Source: Candidatus Intestinimonas merdavium (GTDB lineage Bacteria > Bacillota > Clostridia > Oscillospirales > Oscillospiraceae). Taken from it: a stretch of DNA of 64,000 nucleotides. The notes below the pieces were generated by a model, which worked only from the letters and a program-made list of their open reading frames with translations, did no database searches and was not told where the DNA came from. Each line of letters starts with the position of its first letter. Position 1 is the stretch's first letter. Location of the stretch: NCBI GenBank assembly GCA_019115785.1, contig DXCX01000033.1, positions 1-64,000 on the forward strand, read 5' to 3'. The position numbers and the translations under genes are program-made. Positions 48,845-57,353 of the stretch are shown piece after piece.

Positions 48845-49672
48845 TCACCGGGCTCGCAGCTCCCAGAAGGCCACGGCGCTGGCCGCCGCCACATTGAGGG
48901 AGTCCACCTGGTGGGACATGGGGATACGTACGGTATAGTCGCACCCGGCGATGGTGCGGGGGGAGAGGCCGTCCCCCTCGGTGCCCAGCACGATGGCCAG
49001 CCGCGCCACCTCCCGAAGCCGGGGGTCCTCGATGGAGAGGGCGGTTGGGCTCAGCGCCATGGCGGCGGTGGAGAAGCCCAGGGTGGCCAGACGCTCCAGC
49101 CCAGGGTGGGGCCAGTCCTCCGCCCGGCTGCCGATGACCGTCCAGGGAATCTGAAAGACGGTTCCCATGCTCACCCGCACCGCACGGCGGTGGAGAGGGT
49201 CACAGCAGGTGGGGGTCACCAGCACAGCATCCATATGGAGGGCGGCGGCGGAACGGAAGACGGCGCCCACGTTGGTGGGGTCCACAATGCCCTCCAGCAC
49301 GGCCACCCGTCGGGCGCCGGCGCACACCGCCTCCACCTCGGGCAGGGGGGGCCGGTGCATGGCGCACAGGATACCACGGGTCAGACGGTAGCCGGTGAGG
49401 GACTCCAGCAGGTCGCTCTCTCCGGTGTAGACCGGGACCTCGCCGCACCGGGAGATGAGGTCCCGGCCCTGCCCCCGGAGGTGCCGCTCCTCCATCAGAA
49501 GGGAGACGGGCACATAGCCGGCGTCCAGGGCGTGGCCGATGACCTTGGGGCTCTCGGCGATAAAGAGCCCCTCCTCCGGGCGGCGTTTGTTCCGCAGCTG
49601 GTGCTCGGTGAGCCGGGCATAGGGGGAGAGACCGGGGTGGGTCAGATCGGTGACGGGGACGATGGTTGCCAT
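48845..49672 (-). CDS. TrmH/SpoU family RNA 2'-O-methyltransferase
   Basis: VAVLEGIVDPTNVGAVFRSAAALHMDAVLVTPTCCDPLHRRAVRVSMGTVFQIPW; LGTEGDGLS; IPMSHQVDSLNVAAASAVAFWE. Confidence 0.93.
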   Translation of the reverse strand: MATIVPVTDLTHPGLSPYARLTEHQLRNKRRPEEGLFIAESPKVIGHALDAGYVPVSLLMEERHLRGQGRDLISRCGEVPVYTGESDLLESLTGYRLTRGILCAMHRPPLPEVEAVCAGARRVAVLEGIVDPTNVGAVFRSAAALHMDAVLVTPTCCDPLHRRAVRVSMGTVFQIPWTVIGSRAEDWPHPGLERLATLGFSTAAMALSPTALSIEDPRLREVARLAIVLGTEGDGLSPRTIAGCDYTVRIPMSHQVDSLNVAAASAVAFWELRAR

Positions 49673-49744
49673 GGGTGCTCCCTTCCGGTCCGCGCCGGCG
49701 GACCGCTCCAGAGTGCTCCGCTCTCCGGCGGGGCCTATATCAGC

Positions 49745-49773
49745 ATTATAGTCGTCCACGGCCGGGATGGCAA
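49745..49773 (-). promoter_or_regulatory. Candidate promoter for the TrmH gene
   Basis: Reverse strand TTGCCA-N17-TATAAT. Confidence 0.6.
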
Positions 49774-49784
49774 GGGGCCCCGGC

Positions 49785-49812
49785 TTGACAGGGACTGCCA
49801 GCAGACTATAAT
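49785..49812 (+). promoter_or_regulatory. Consensus sigma-A promoter for the exonuclease gene
   Basis: TTGACA-N16-TATAAT. Confidence 0.78.
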
Positions 49813-49878
49813 AGAAGAAAATGGGGCCCCAATCCGGCGGGAGGCGGGTCGGCCATCAAAAGGGCCAGGGAGGACAGG

Positions 49879-50448
49879 ATGGGATACCAACGGTACATTG
49901 CCTTTGATGTGGAGACGCCCAACCACGCCAATGACCGCATGAGCGCCATCGGCGTGGCGGTGGTGGAGGATGGGGGTGTGGCGGAGACTTATGACCTGCT
50001 GGTCGACCCTCAGGTGCCCTTTGACCCCTTTAACGTGGCCCTCACCGGCATTACCCCCGCCCTGGTGGCCGGAAAGCCCACCTTCCCGGAGGTGTGGGAG
50101 GTACTTCGGCCCGTGTTTGAGAGCGGACTGCTGGTGGCCCACAACGCCCAGTTCGATATGTCAGTGCTGGCCAAATGCCTGCGTGCCTATGGGCTCTTCT
50201 GGCGGGAGCGGGTGGACTACGCCTGCACCTGCCAGATGAGCCGGCGGTTGCTGCCCCAGCTGCCCAATCACCGGCTGGACACCCTGTGCCGCAGCCTGGG
50301 GCTGTCGCTGGACCACCACCGGGCAGGCAGCGACAGCGAGGCCTGTGGGCGTATTCTGCTCCACCATCTGGCTGCCGGCGCGTCGGTGACCCCCTTTCTC
50401 CGTACCTATGATCTGATGGGGGCACGTACGGTGCGGGCGGGCCGTTGA
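49879..50448 (+). CDS. DnaQ/PolC-like 3'-5' exonuclease
   Basis: RYIAFDVETPNHANDRMSAIGVAVVEDG; LLVAHNAQFDMSVL; LDHHRAGSDSEACGRI (DEDDh). Confidence 0.92.
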   Translation: MGYQRYIAFDVETPNHANDRMSAIGVAVVEDGGVAETYDLLVDPQVPFDPFNVALTGITPALVAGKPTFPEVWEVLRPVFESGLLVAHNAQFDMSVLAKCLRAYGLFWRERVDYACTCQMSRRLLPQLPNHRLDTLCRSLGLSLDHHRAGSDSEACGRILLHHLAAGASVTPFLRTYDLMGARTVRAGR

Positions 50449-50466
50449 GAGGCGGGAAAGGGACAA

Positions 50467-50513
50467 AATGCCGCTCCTGTTCCAACCTGGCTTGGGCTGG
50501 AAAAGGAGCGGCA
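50467..50513 (+). terminator. Hairpin terminator after the exonuclease gene
   Basis: ATGCCGCTCCT..TTCCA...TGGAA..AGGAGCGGCAT long dyad. Confidence 0.75.
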
Positions 50514-50599
50514 TATTTCATGCGCTGCCCCGGCGTTGGGGTCGCAATCCTGTCGGAGCGGTTCACAAAGGCGGAGAAGGGGGCCATCTGCCCGACACT

Positions 50600-51361
50600 T
50601 CAGTCCCGGAAGGGGTCCTCCGGGCACTGGTATCGGGGCTTGTCCCGGCTGATCTTCCCGTATTCAATGGCTGAGGTGGGACAGCCGCAGATGCAGGCCA
50701 TGCAGTGGGTACACCGTCCGCCCCAGACGGGCCTGCCCTGCTCCAGGCGGATGTTGCCCAAAGGGCAATCCCGCTCACATTTGCCGCAGGAGATGCAGGC
50801 ATTGGAGACGGCAAAGGGGCCGGCCTTGACCTGAAAACGGTAGAAAAGGTCATTGACTATCCCCGATTTCAGACCGTCAAGAAGGCTTACCCGTCCCTCC
50901 GGGAAGTCCGCTCCCGCCCGAATGCAGGCGGCTGCCCGCTCCAGAGTGGGACGGGCGGCGGCCAGGATGGGGAGGGCCTCCTCTCGCTCCGGGGCAGAGA
51001 ACATGGCAATATAATTTTCCGGCATGACCACCGGGAGGGTCCCCCGGCAGCGCAGGCCCAGCCGGGCGGAGAGGGCGTGGTTGTACCGGGCGGCGGCGCC
51101 GATGTCCGCGCCGCAGGTCATGACGAAGTAGGCATCCCGGGCGCCGGAGAGGCGGCTGGCGCGGAGAAATTCGGCAAACACCCGGGGCAGACGCCAGCTG
51201 TAGGTGGGCGCCACAAACACCCAGGGGGTCTGGGAGGTGAACTCCCCCGCAATGCCGTTTCGGATAAAGGAAAATGTGTCCGTACAGGAGTCGTCCAGGG
51301 CAGATGAGAGCCATTTGGCGCAGGCGCGGCTGTTGCCCGTGCCGGTGAAGTAAAGGATCAT
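50600..51361 (-). CDS. EFR1 family ferredoxin-flavodoxin fusion
   Basis: MILYFTGTGNSRACAKWLSSAL flavodoxin-like N-terminus; CISCGKCERDCPLGNI and CTHCMACICGCPTSAI ferredoxin motifs. Confidence 0.9.
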   Translation of the reverse strand: MILYFTGTGNSRACAKWLSSALDDSCTDTFSFIRNGIAGEFTSQTPWVFVAPTYSWRLPRVFAEFLRASRLSGARDAYFVMTCGADIGAAARYNHALSARLGLRCRGTLPVVMPENYIAMFSAPEREEALPILAAARPTLERAAACIRAGADFPEGRVSLLDGLKSGIVNDLFYRFQVKAGPFAVSNACISCGKCERDCPLGNIRLEQGRPVWGGRCTHCMACICGCPTSAIEYGKISRDKPRYQCPEDPFRD

Positions 51362-51374
51362 GCCTCGTCCCTCC

Positions 51375-51968
51375 TCAAAAGGCCAGCCGCTCTGGCGGGA
51401 TCTTGTCCTCTTCGGTCACGGGGCGGATGGGGCGACAGGGCACCCCCGCGGCCACCACCCCCGCCGGGATGTCCCGGGTGACCACGCTGCCCGCGCCGAT
51501 GACAGAGCCCTTGCCAATGGTAACGCCGCCGCAGACCACGGCGTTGGCGCCGATCCACACATCCTCCTCCAAAGTAATGGGCCTGGAGGTGCTGATGCCC
51601 GATGAGCGCTGTGCGGGGTCGATGGAGTGCCCGGCGCAGCTCAGGCACACCCCCGGCGCCAGAAAGGCCCCTGCCCCGATGTGGACGGGAGAGGTATCCA
51701 GGATTACACAGTTATAATTGATGACGGCCAGGCCGTGGGTGTGGATGTTGAAGCCGAAGTCACAGCGGAAGGAGGGTTCAATGAAGGTCAGTGGGTGGCA
51801 GGTGCCGAAGAGCTCCCTCAGGATCTCCTGACGTCGGTGAGCGGCGTCTGGTGGGGACTGGTTGTATTCCCAGCACAGCCGTCTGGCCTTGCTCTTCAGC
51901 TCCGGCGGGAGGTTCCGGTTTTGGCCCATGTGGCCGGTCGGGTCTTTTAGGATCTCCATATATTCCAT
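51375..51968 (-). CDS. Sugar O-acetyltransferase (maltose/galactoside acetyltransferase type, LbH)
   Basis: FRCDFGFNIHTHGLAVINYNCVILDTSPVHIGAGAFLAPGVCL...VWIGANAVVCGGVTIGKGSVIGAGSVVTRDIPAGVVAAGVPCR. Confidence 0.92.
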   Translation of the reverse strand: MEYMEILKDPTGHMGQNRNLPPELKSKARRLCWEYNQSPPDAAHRRQEILRELFGTCHPLTFIEPSFRCDFGFNIHTHGLAVINYNCVILDTSPVHIGAGAFLAPGVCLSCAGHSIDPAQRSSGISTSRPITLEEDVWIGANAVVCGGVTIGKGSVIGAGSVVTRDIPAGVVAAGVPCRPIRPVTEEDKIPPERLAF

Positions 51969-52085
51969 GGATGCTGCTCCTTTTTGGTGGTGTCTGGCAA
52001 GAGGGGATGCCTCCATTGCCGCTTGGATCTCAGGATACCACAAACGGGCGCCGGGTGCAAACCAGCCCGCATAATACGGGATGCG

Positions 52086-53681
52086 TTATATGTCCTCACT
52101 CTGCCTGGGCGCGATCTGGGAGCATCCCACCCGCTTGAGCAGGGTCTTATCATGGTGAATGATATAGTCAAAGGTATCCCGCAGGGACAGAAACAGGCGG
52201 GGCTGGACATGATAGGTCTGACACCGAGGATTTGTGATCAGGTTGATGTGTTCCAGCTGGACTGGCCGCAGACACATGTGGATACGCCATTTTCCGGCCG
52301 CGGTCCGCAGGATAAAGTACCTCTCATCGTGCTGGAAGAGGAGACGGTGCTCAGAGCACCATTGGGCCAGGGTTTCGCAGCACTCACCGGGGCGTACTTG
52401 GCTGGTGATAGGGATGGAGTATGGGATGTCCTGCTTTGCGGTTGGCTTGCACAGACGGCAGGGAGAATAGCCGGCCTGAACGGCATCCCGGTACCGGGGG
52501 AAGCCCCTGAACTGGCTGAGTCCCGCAATCTTGGGGCAGCTCTTCACATGGAAGGTCTGATAGCCTGCCCCCGCCCAGAAGGCCAGGCCGGGATGCGTCA
52601 GCTGAAGGGCCCTGTCGCGCTGTGACGCGGTCAGCCCCTTTTGACTCCAAATGTCATCCTGATCCTGCTTTGCCTGGTAAAACCGCTTTAGGGCGTCCGC
52701 CACTTCAGCTGGCGAGACAGGGCTTGTGCTTTTCGGAGCCTCTAGGTATGGGGTGTGGGGGTGAGGGCGGCAGAGCTTGCAGGGCCGCCGGGAGCGGGCA
52801 CAGGTGTCATAGTGAAAGGTGTACCGGATCTCCCGGATCATCAGCACATGGGGGCAGCTTTTGGTGTGAAATACACGGGAGTTACCGGAATAGAGGAAGG
52901 GATAATCAGCGCGAGAGATCCACTCGGCATTTCGTTTGCGCAGAGCCTCAAAATATTCCCTTCGGCAGCAGATGCAGGCCTGATAGCCTCTTCGGATGGG
53001 GACCCGAAAGGAGGTATATCCCGGCAGATACCGAGCTTCCGGCAGACAGTCGCAATCCGAGCGGTGGAGCAGTCTGGTCTCCGGGTCATAGAGCAGCCGG
53101 AACGTGGGGGAACCCCTTTGCGCGGGAGTATCCTTGCTCCATTGCTCCGGGGGAGTATACAGTCTGCTCTGCGGGAATCCGATCCCCTTCAAAAGGGCCT
53201 GCATGGTGAGTATATTACTCAGAGCGTCATCGGCTGCCTGCGGGACCTGAATGCCATGGGCCATACAGAGCTTCTGGGGCGTTCCCACGGAGCAGGGCTG
53301 TTGGAACAGCCAGCCGAACAGATATTCGCTCAGAAAAATGGACTTGTCGGCTTTGGAACTGGCATAATCCGCATGGGAAAGCCGGAAATAGACCCGCTTG
53401 GACACTCTTGTCCACCAGCAGAGGATGTCGTCAGGCACAAGCCACGCCTGAAAAGCGTGCAATACCTCTGTTGTTTCGCCGGATGGCGGGGCATCCGTCT
53501 CCCAGCAACAAGAAGGATGCAAATCATCCTCTTGCTGTATGGGACAGTCCTTCGACCCGATTGCGGCAGAGAAGGTGTCCACCGTGTCCCAGTCCTCATT
53601 GACCCGTATGGCAGCCAACTGAATGGGACAGTTGGGGTTCTCCAAAGTCGAGACCAACTTAATATCTGTTAGAACATACAC
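52086..53681 (-). CDS. Uncharacterised protein: degenerate DnaQ-like N-terminus + three FHxxxC...PCxxC (Ada-like zinc) motifs
   Basis: Start re-placed at GTG 53681 behind GGGAGGG. N-part VYVLTDIKLVSTLENPNCPIQLAAIRVNEDWDTVDTFSAAIG. Repeats: LLHRSDCDCLPEARYLPGYTSFRVPIRRGYQACICC; VFHTKSCPHVLMIREIRYTFHYDTCARSRRPCKLCRP; TFHVKSCPKIAGLSQFRGFPRYRDAVQAGYSPCRLCKP. Confidence 0.8.
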   Translation of the reverse strand: MYVLTDIKLVSTLENPNCPIQLAAIRVNEDWDTVDTFSAAIGSKDCPIQQEDDLHPSCCWETDAPPSGETTEVLHAFQAWLVPDDILCWWTRVSKRVYFRLSHADYASSKADKSIFLSEYLFGWLFQQPCSVGTPQKLCMAHGIQVPQAADDALSNILTMQALLKGIGFPQSRLYTPPEQWSKDTPAQRGSPTFRLLYDPETRLLHRSDCDCLPEARYLPGYTSFRVPIRRGYQACICCRREYFEALRKRNAEWISRADYPFLYSGNSRVFHTKSCPHVLMIREIRYTFHYDTCARSRRPCKLCRPHPHTPYLEAPKSTSPVSPAEVADALKRFYQAKQDQDDIWSQKGLTASQRDRALQLTHPGLAFWAGAGYQTFHVKSCPKIAGLSQFRGFPRYRDAVQAGYSPCRLCKPTAKQDIPYSIPITSQVRPGECCETLAQWCSEHRLLFQHDERYFILRTAAGKWRIHMCLRPVQLEHINLITNPRCQTYHVQPRLFLSLRDTFDYIIHHDKTLLKRVGCSQIAPRQSEDI

Positions 53682-53730
53682 CGCAGTCACCCTCCCGGCC
53701 CGTATTTCTCCTGGTACCGGGATTAGAATA

Positions 53731-53768
53731 ACACATACATAGTCCAATAAAATGGACTATGTATGTGT
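53731..53768. repeat. Perfect inverted repeat, 16-bp arms, 6-nt loop
   Basis: ACACATACATAGTCCA-ATAAAA-TGGACTATGTATGTGT. Confidence 0.97.
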
Positions 53769-53807
53769 TGGAGCCAGAAGACAGGAGGGGATGGAGCTTC
53801 CCAACGC

Positions 53808-54560
53808 TCAGGGCAGCTTGTCGTATGCCTCGTCGGTGACGGCCTCCAGCCACTCGTTGGAGCAGCCCTCGCCGGGGACCTCGATGGCCAGATGGGAGAA
53901 CCAGCTGTCTGGGGCGGCGCCGTGCCAGTGCTTCACCTCCGGCGGGATGTTGACCACATCCCCCGGACGCAGGGTCCGGGGCGCCTTGCCCCACTCCTGG
54001 TAGTAGCCCTGGCCGGCCAAACAGAGCAGTATCTGCCCGCCGCCCTTGACGGCGTGGTGGATATGCCAGTTGTTGCGGCAGCCAGGCTCGAAGGTCACGT
54101 TGTACACCCCCACCTGGCTGGTGGAGAGGGGAGACAGGTAGCTCCTACCCACAAAATATTGGGCAAAGCCGTCGTTGGGGGCGCCGATGGGGAAGACCAT
54201 CTCTTTTTGGTGCCGGGCCTTGGCATCCCCACCGGCCTCCTCGTTCCAGACCTCCTTGGCCATGCGGAAGGCCGCCCAGGCCTTGGGCCAGCCAGCGTAA
54301 AAGGCCGCATGGGTCAGGATCTCCGCGATCTCCTGCCGGGTGATGCCGTTGTGTTTGGCGGTGGTCAGATGGTACTGGAAGGAGCTGTCCACCAGCCCCT
54401 GGGCCATGAGGGCTACCACTGTAACCAAGGACCGGTCCCGCAGGGAGAGCTTGTCCTCCCGGCTCCAGACCTGGCCAAACAGAACATCATCATTCAATTC
54501 CGCGAATTGGGGGGCGAATTCGCCCAGAGCGTCTCTGCCCGCCGTCTGTTTCACAGCCAT
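53808..54560 (-). CDS. Carboxymuconolactone decarboxylase-cupin fusion
   Basis: CMD-like DRSLVTVVALMAQGLVDSSFQYHLTTAKHNGITRQEIAEILTHAAFYAGWPKAWAAF, then cupin VTFEPGCRNNWHIHHAVKGGGQILLCLAGQGYYQEWGK. Confidence 0.92.
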   Translation of the reverse strand: MAVKQTAGRDALGEFAPQFAELNDDVLFGQVWSREDKLSLRDRSLVTVVALMAQGLVDSSFQYHLTTAKHNGITRQEIAEILTHAAFYAGWPKAWAAFRMAKEVWNEEAGGDAKARHQKEMVFPIGAPNDGFAQYFVGRSYLSPLSTSQVGVYNVTFEPGCRNNWHIHHAVKGGGQILLCLAGQGYYQEWGKAPRTLRPGDVVNIPPEVKHWHGAAPDSWFSHLAIEVPGEGCSNEWLEAVTDEAYDKLP

Positions 54561-54572
54561 ACTGAATACCTC

Positions 54573-55079
54573 CTATTCCAGAGAAAATGTAATGGAAACC
54601 GTTCCATCCCCCAGCTTTTCCCTCAGGTCAGTGGGGTCATCGATTCTGGCAAGCCTGGTAAAATTCCAGGAGTTGGTGCCGTAGTAAATGGTGATCTGAT
54701 CGCCCTGATAGAGGATCACATCGCCAGGCTCAGTGGTGATCTGCTGGTCGCTGCGGGGGAGGGTTGTCCCCAGCGGGCCCACCTTTTCAAAGCCGCCATA
54801 GTCCGACATCTGGACGGTCACCGGTCCCTGGGAGAGCAGCTCTTTGAATGCCTCCGCAGAGGGGTTGTCCTCAAAGGTGGCCAGCAGCTCATAGTCTCCG
54901 AAGGTGATTTTCAAAGTGGAGCCATCCCCATCGGATTCCAGCTGTGTGGATGGCTGCTGGGCCGGTTCCTGTTCGGAAACCGCAGCCTGAGGAGGAGGTG
55001 TGCCAGGGGAGGCCGGTGCCTCGCCGGTCCCGCAGGCGGAGAGCCCCAGGATGGCGAGGAGCATATAGATCAGACGCAC
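54573..55079 (-). CDS. Lipoprotein with cyclophilin-like fold
   Basis: Lipobox LAILGLSACGTG; ITFGDYELLATFEDNPSAEAFKELLSQGPVTVQMSDYGGFEKVGPLGTTLPRSDQQITTEPGDVILYQGDQITIYYGTNSWNFTRLARI. Confidence 0.87.
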   Translation of the reverse strand: MRLIYMLLAILGLSACGTGEAPASPGTPPPQAAVSEQEPAQQPSTQLESDGDGSTLKITFGDYELLATFEDNPSAEAFKELLSQGPVTVQMSDYGGFEKVGPLGTTLPRSDQQITTEPGDVILYQGDQITIYYGTNSWNFTRLARIDDPTDLREKLGDGTVSITFSLE

Positions 55080-55104
55080 AAAAATCCCCCTTTCGTTGGA
55101 TTTC

Positions 55105-56079
55105 TTACTTCAGGTAGGTCCGGAGGAACCCTTCGATCTGATCAAAGGGAATGATGTCCTTCCGGTCATAGAGATCAGTGTGGACCGCGCCGGGGAGGAT
55201 GAGCAGCTCCTTGTTGTCGGTGTAGGGGCTGTCCTTCACCATAGCGGCATAGGCATCCCGGCTGAAGTAGCAGGAGTGGGCCTTTTCCCCGTGGATCATC
55301 AGCACGGCACTGCGGATCTCATTGCTGTAGTGCAGAATGGGCATGTTGAGGAAGGATAGGGAGGAGGTCACATTCCAGCCGTCGTTGGAGTTGAGGGATC
55401 GCTCGGTGTAGCCCCGCTCCGTCTTGTAGTAGTCGTAGTAATCCTTGACAAAAAAGGGAGCGTCCTGGGGCAGTGGGTCCGCCACGCCGCCCGCCCGGGC
55501 ATAGGTCCCGTTTCTATAGTCCTCCGTCCTCTGGGCGTTGAGGGCTTTTTTTGTCTCATACCGGGCGTCAGCGCTGTCGGCGGCGTCAAAGTAGCCGTTG
55601 GCATTTACCCGGGTCATGTCGTACATGGTGGAGGTGACAGTGGCCTTGATCCGGGTATCCATGGCGGCGGCGTTGAGGGCCATACCGCCAAAGCCGCAGA
55701 TGCCCAGGATGCCGATCTTCTCCGGGTCCACAAAGTCGCGGGTGGAGAGAAAGTCCACCGCGGCGGAAAAATCCTCGGTGTTGATGTCGGGGGAGGCCAC
55801 ATTCCGCGCCTCACCGCCGCTCTCACCGATGAAGGAGGGGTCAAATGCCAGGGCGGCAAAGCCCCGGCTGGCCAGCTCCTCGGCATACAGCCCGGAGCAC
55901 TGCTCCTTCACGGCGCCGAAGGGGCCGGATACGGCCACCGCGGACAGCCGGCCGGTTGCCCCTCTGGGCAGGTACAGGTCGCCCGCCAGTGCAATGCCAT
56001 AGCGATTGTGAAAACGCACTTTTTCTCTGGTAACGGTGTCCCGAAGGGGGAAAGAGTATCCGTCATATCTGGAGCGCAT
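55105..56079 (-). CDS. Alpha/beta hydrolase
   Basis: VRFHNRYGIALAGDLYLPRGATGRLSAVAVSGPFGAVKEQCSGLYAEELASRGFAALAFDPSFIGESGG; IGILGICGFGGMALNAA. Confidence 0.9.
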   Translation of the reverse strand: MRSRYDGYSFPLRDTVTREKVRFHNRYGIALAGDLYLPRGATGRLSAVAVSGPFGAVKEQCSGLYAEELASRGFAALAFDPSFIGESGGEARNVASPDINTEDFSAAVDFLSTRDFVDPEKIGILGICGFGGMALNAAAMDTRIKATVTSTMYDMTRVNANGYFDAADSADARYETKKALNAQRTEDYRNGTYARAGGVADPLPQDAPFFVKDYYDYYKTERGYTERSLNSNDGWNVTSSLSFLNMPILHYSNEIRSAVLMIHGEKAHSCYFSRDAYAAMVKDSPYTDNKELLILPGAVHTDLYDRKDIIPFDQIEGFLRTYLK

Positions 56080-56092
56080 GGTCGATTCCTCC

Positions 56093-56632
56093 TTAAATCT
56101 TTTTTCCCATCTCATAGGCCGCTGTCAGCTTTTCGGTCAGCCGGGCCATCTCCCCGGGATCGTTGGCGCCGCCGCCCCGGACCACACCGGCAAGGCGGGC
56201 CTTTTCAAAGCAGGAGATCCACCCCATCAGGCCGTTGATCGGCCCATCAGAGGCGCTGTCCCCCTCAGCGGAGGCGGTGAGAAGGTAGACATCCCGGAAC
56301 TGATAATCGGCGGAGTAGAGGGGATTGGCCCGGTCCAGCAGGGTCTTCATCTGGCCGGACAGCTCATAGTAGTACACCGGTGTGGCGAAGCAGAGGACCT
56401 CCGCTGCCCCCATTTTCTCCACAATGTCGTTGGCATCGTCCCGGATCACGCACCGGGGCGCCTTCAGACAGGCCATACAGCCGTTGCAGAAGCGCAGGTC
56501 CTTGCCATGCAGGGAGATGAGCTCCACCTGATGGCCGGCCTCCCGGGCGCCCTGGGCAAACTGCTGTGCCAGCAGGTCGGAATTGCTGCCCAGGCGCAGG
56601 CTGGTGGAGAGGATCAAGACCTTTTTACTCAT
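56093..56632 (-). CDS. Flavodoxin/NADPH-dependent FMN reductase family protein
   Basis: [64 protein letters not shown]. Confidence 0.92.
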   Translation of the reverse strand: MSKKVLILSTSLRLGSNSDLLAQQFAQGAREAGHQVELISLHGKDLRFCNGCMACLKAPRCVIRDDANDIVEKMGAAEVLCFATPVYYYELSGQMKTLLDRANPLYSADYQFRDVYLLTASAEGDSASDGPINGLMGWISCFEKARLAGVVRGGGANDPGEMARLTEKLTAAYEMGKKI

Positions 56633-57210
56633 TGCAGCTCCTCCTCACCCAAGTGTCGGATGATCTTTGCGGGCACACCGCCCACAATGGTGTTCTCCGG
56701 GACATCCTTCGCCACCACGGCCCCCGCCGCCACGATGGCTCCGTCGCCGATGGTCACGCCCGGCAGAACGGTGGCATTGGCGCCGATCCACACATGCTTC
56801 CCAATGTGGATGGGGGCGGGGATCATGCTGCTGCGGTCCATTGGGGGTCTGGCGTGGTTGAGGGTGGCCAGGACCACGTTGTGGCCGATGAGGGCGCCGT
56901 CTCCGATAAAAATGCCGCCCTGGTCCTGGAACTTGCAGCCCATGTTGATGAATACATTTTTTCCAATGGTGATGTTTTTTCCACAGTCGGTGTAAAAGGG
57001 CGGGAATAGTCCAAAGCCCTCGTCCACAGGCTTTCCAATCAGCTGAGAGAAGAGGGCGCGCAGCTCCTCCGGCTCATGATAGCTGCTATTGAGCTCTGCG
57101 GTAAGCTTCAAAGCCTGCTGACTGACGCCGTGCATGAACAGGTGGGCCTCGCCGCCCCCCCGTACCGGCTTTCCGCTGTTGAGGTGGTCCAAAAATGCCT
57201 CTAAATCCAT
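56629..57210 (-). CDS. LbH-type sugar O-acetyltransferase
   Basis: [55 protein letters not shown]...[46 protein letters not shown]. Confidence 0.93.
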   Translation of the reverse strand: MDLEAFLDHLNSGKPVRGGGEAHLFMHGVSQQALKLTAELNSSYHEPEELRALFSQLIGKPVDEGFGLFPPFYTDCGKNITIGKNVFINMGCKFQDQGGIFIGDGALIGHNVVLATLNHARPPMDRSSMIPAPIHIGKHVWIGANATVLPGVTIGDGAIVAAGAVVAKDVPENTIVGGVPAKIIRHLGEEELQ

Positions 57211-57276
57211 CTTTGCACTCCCGATACACATAAATTTGCAATGCCATTGTAGCACGAGGAAAGCCTGATAACAAAT

Positions 57277-57314
57277 ACCTATATAGAATAGCTTACTATG
57301 CTTGAAACCTATAT
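57277..57314. promoter_or_regulatory. Direct repeats of ACCTATAT spaced 30 nt, candidate LysR sites
   Basis: ACCTATAT at 57277-57284 and 57307-57314 in the divergent promoter region. Confidence 0.45.
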
Positions 57315-57353
57315 CTATCCTGTGCTATGATCAGAGCAGAGGGGGTGTGCCGG

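Noticed and set aside
53682-53747. N-terminal extension of the zinc-motif protein (MDYVCVILIPVPGEIRAGRVTA)
   Set aside because: Encoded by the arm of a perfect palindrome; a better SD-GTG pair lies at 53681.
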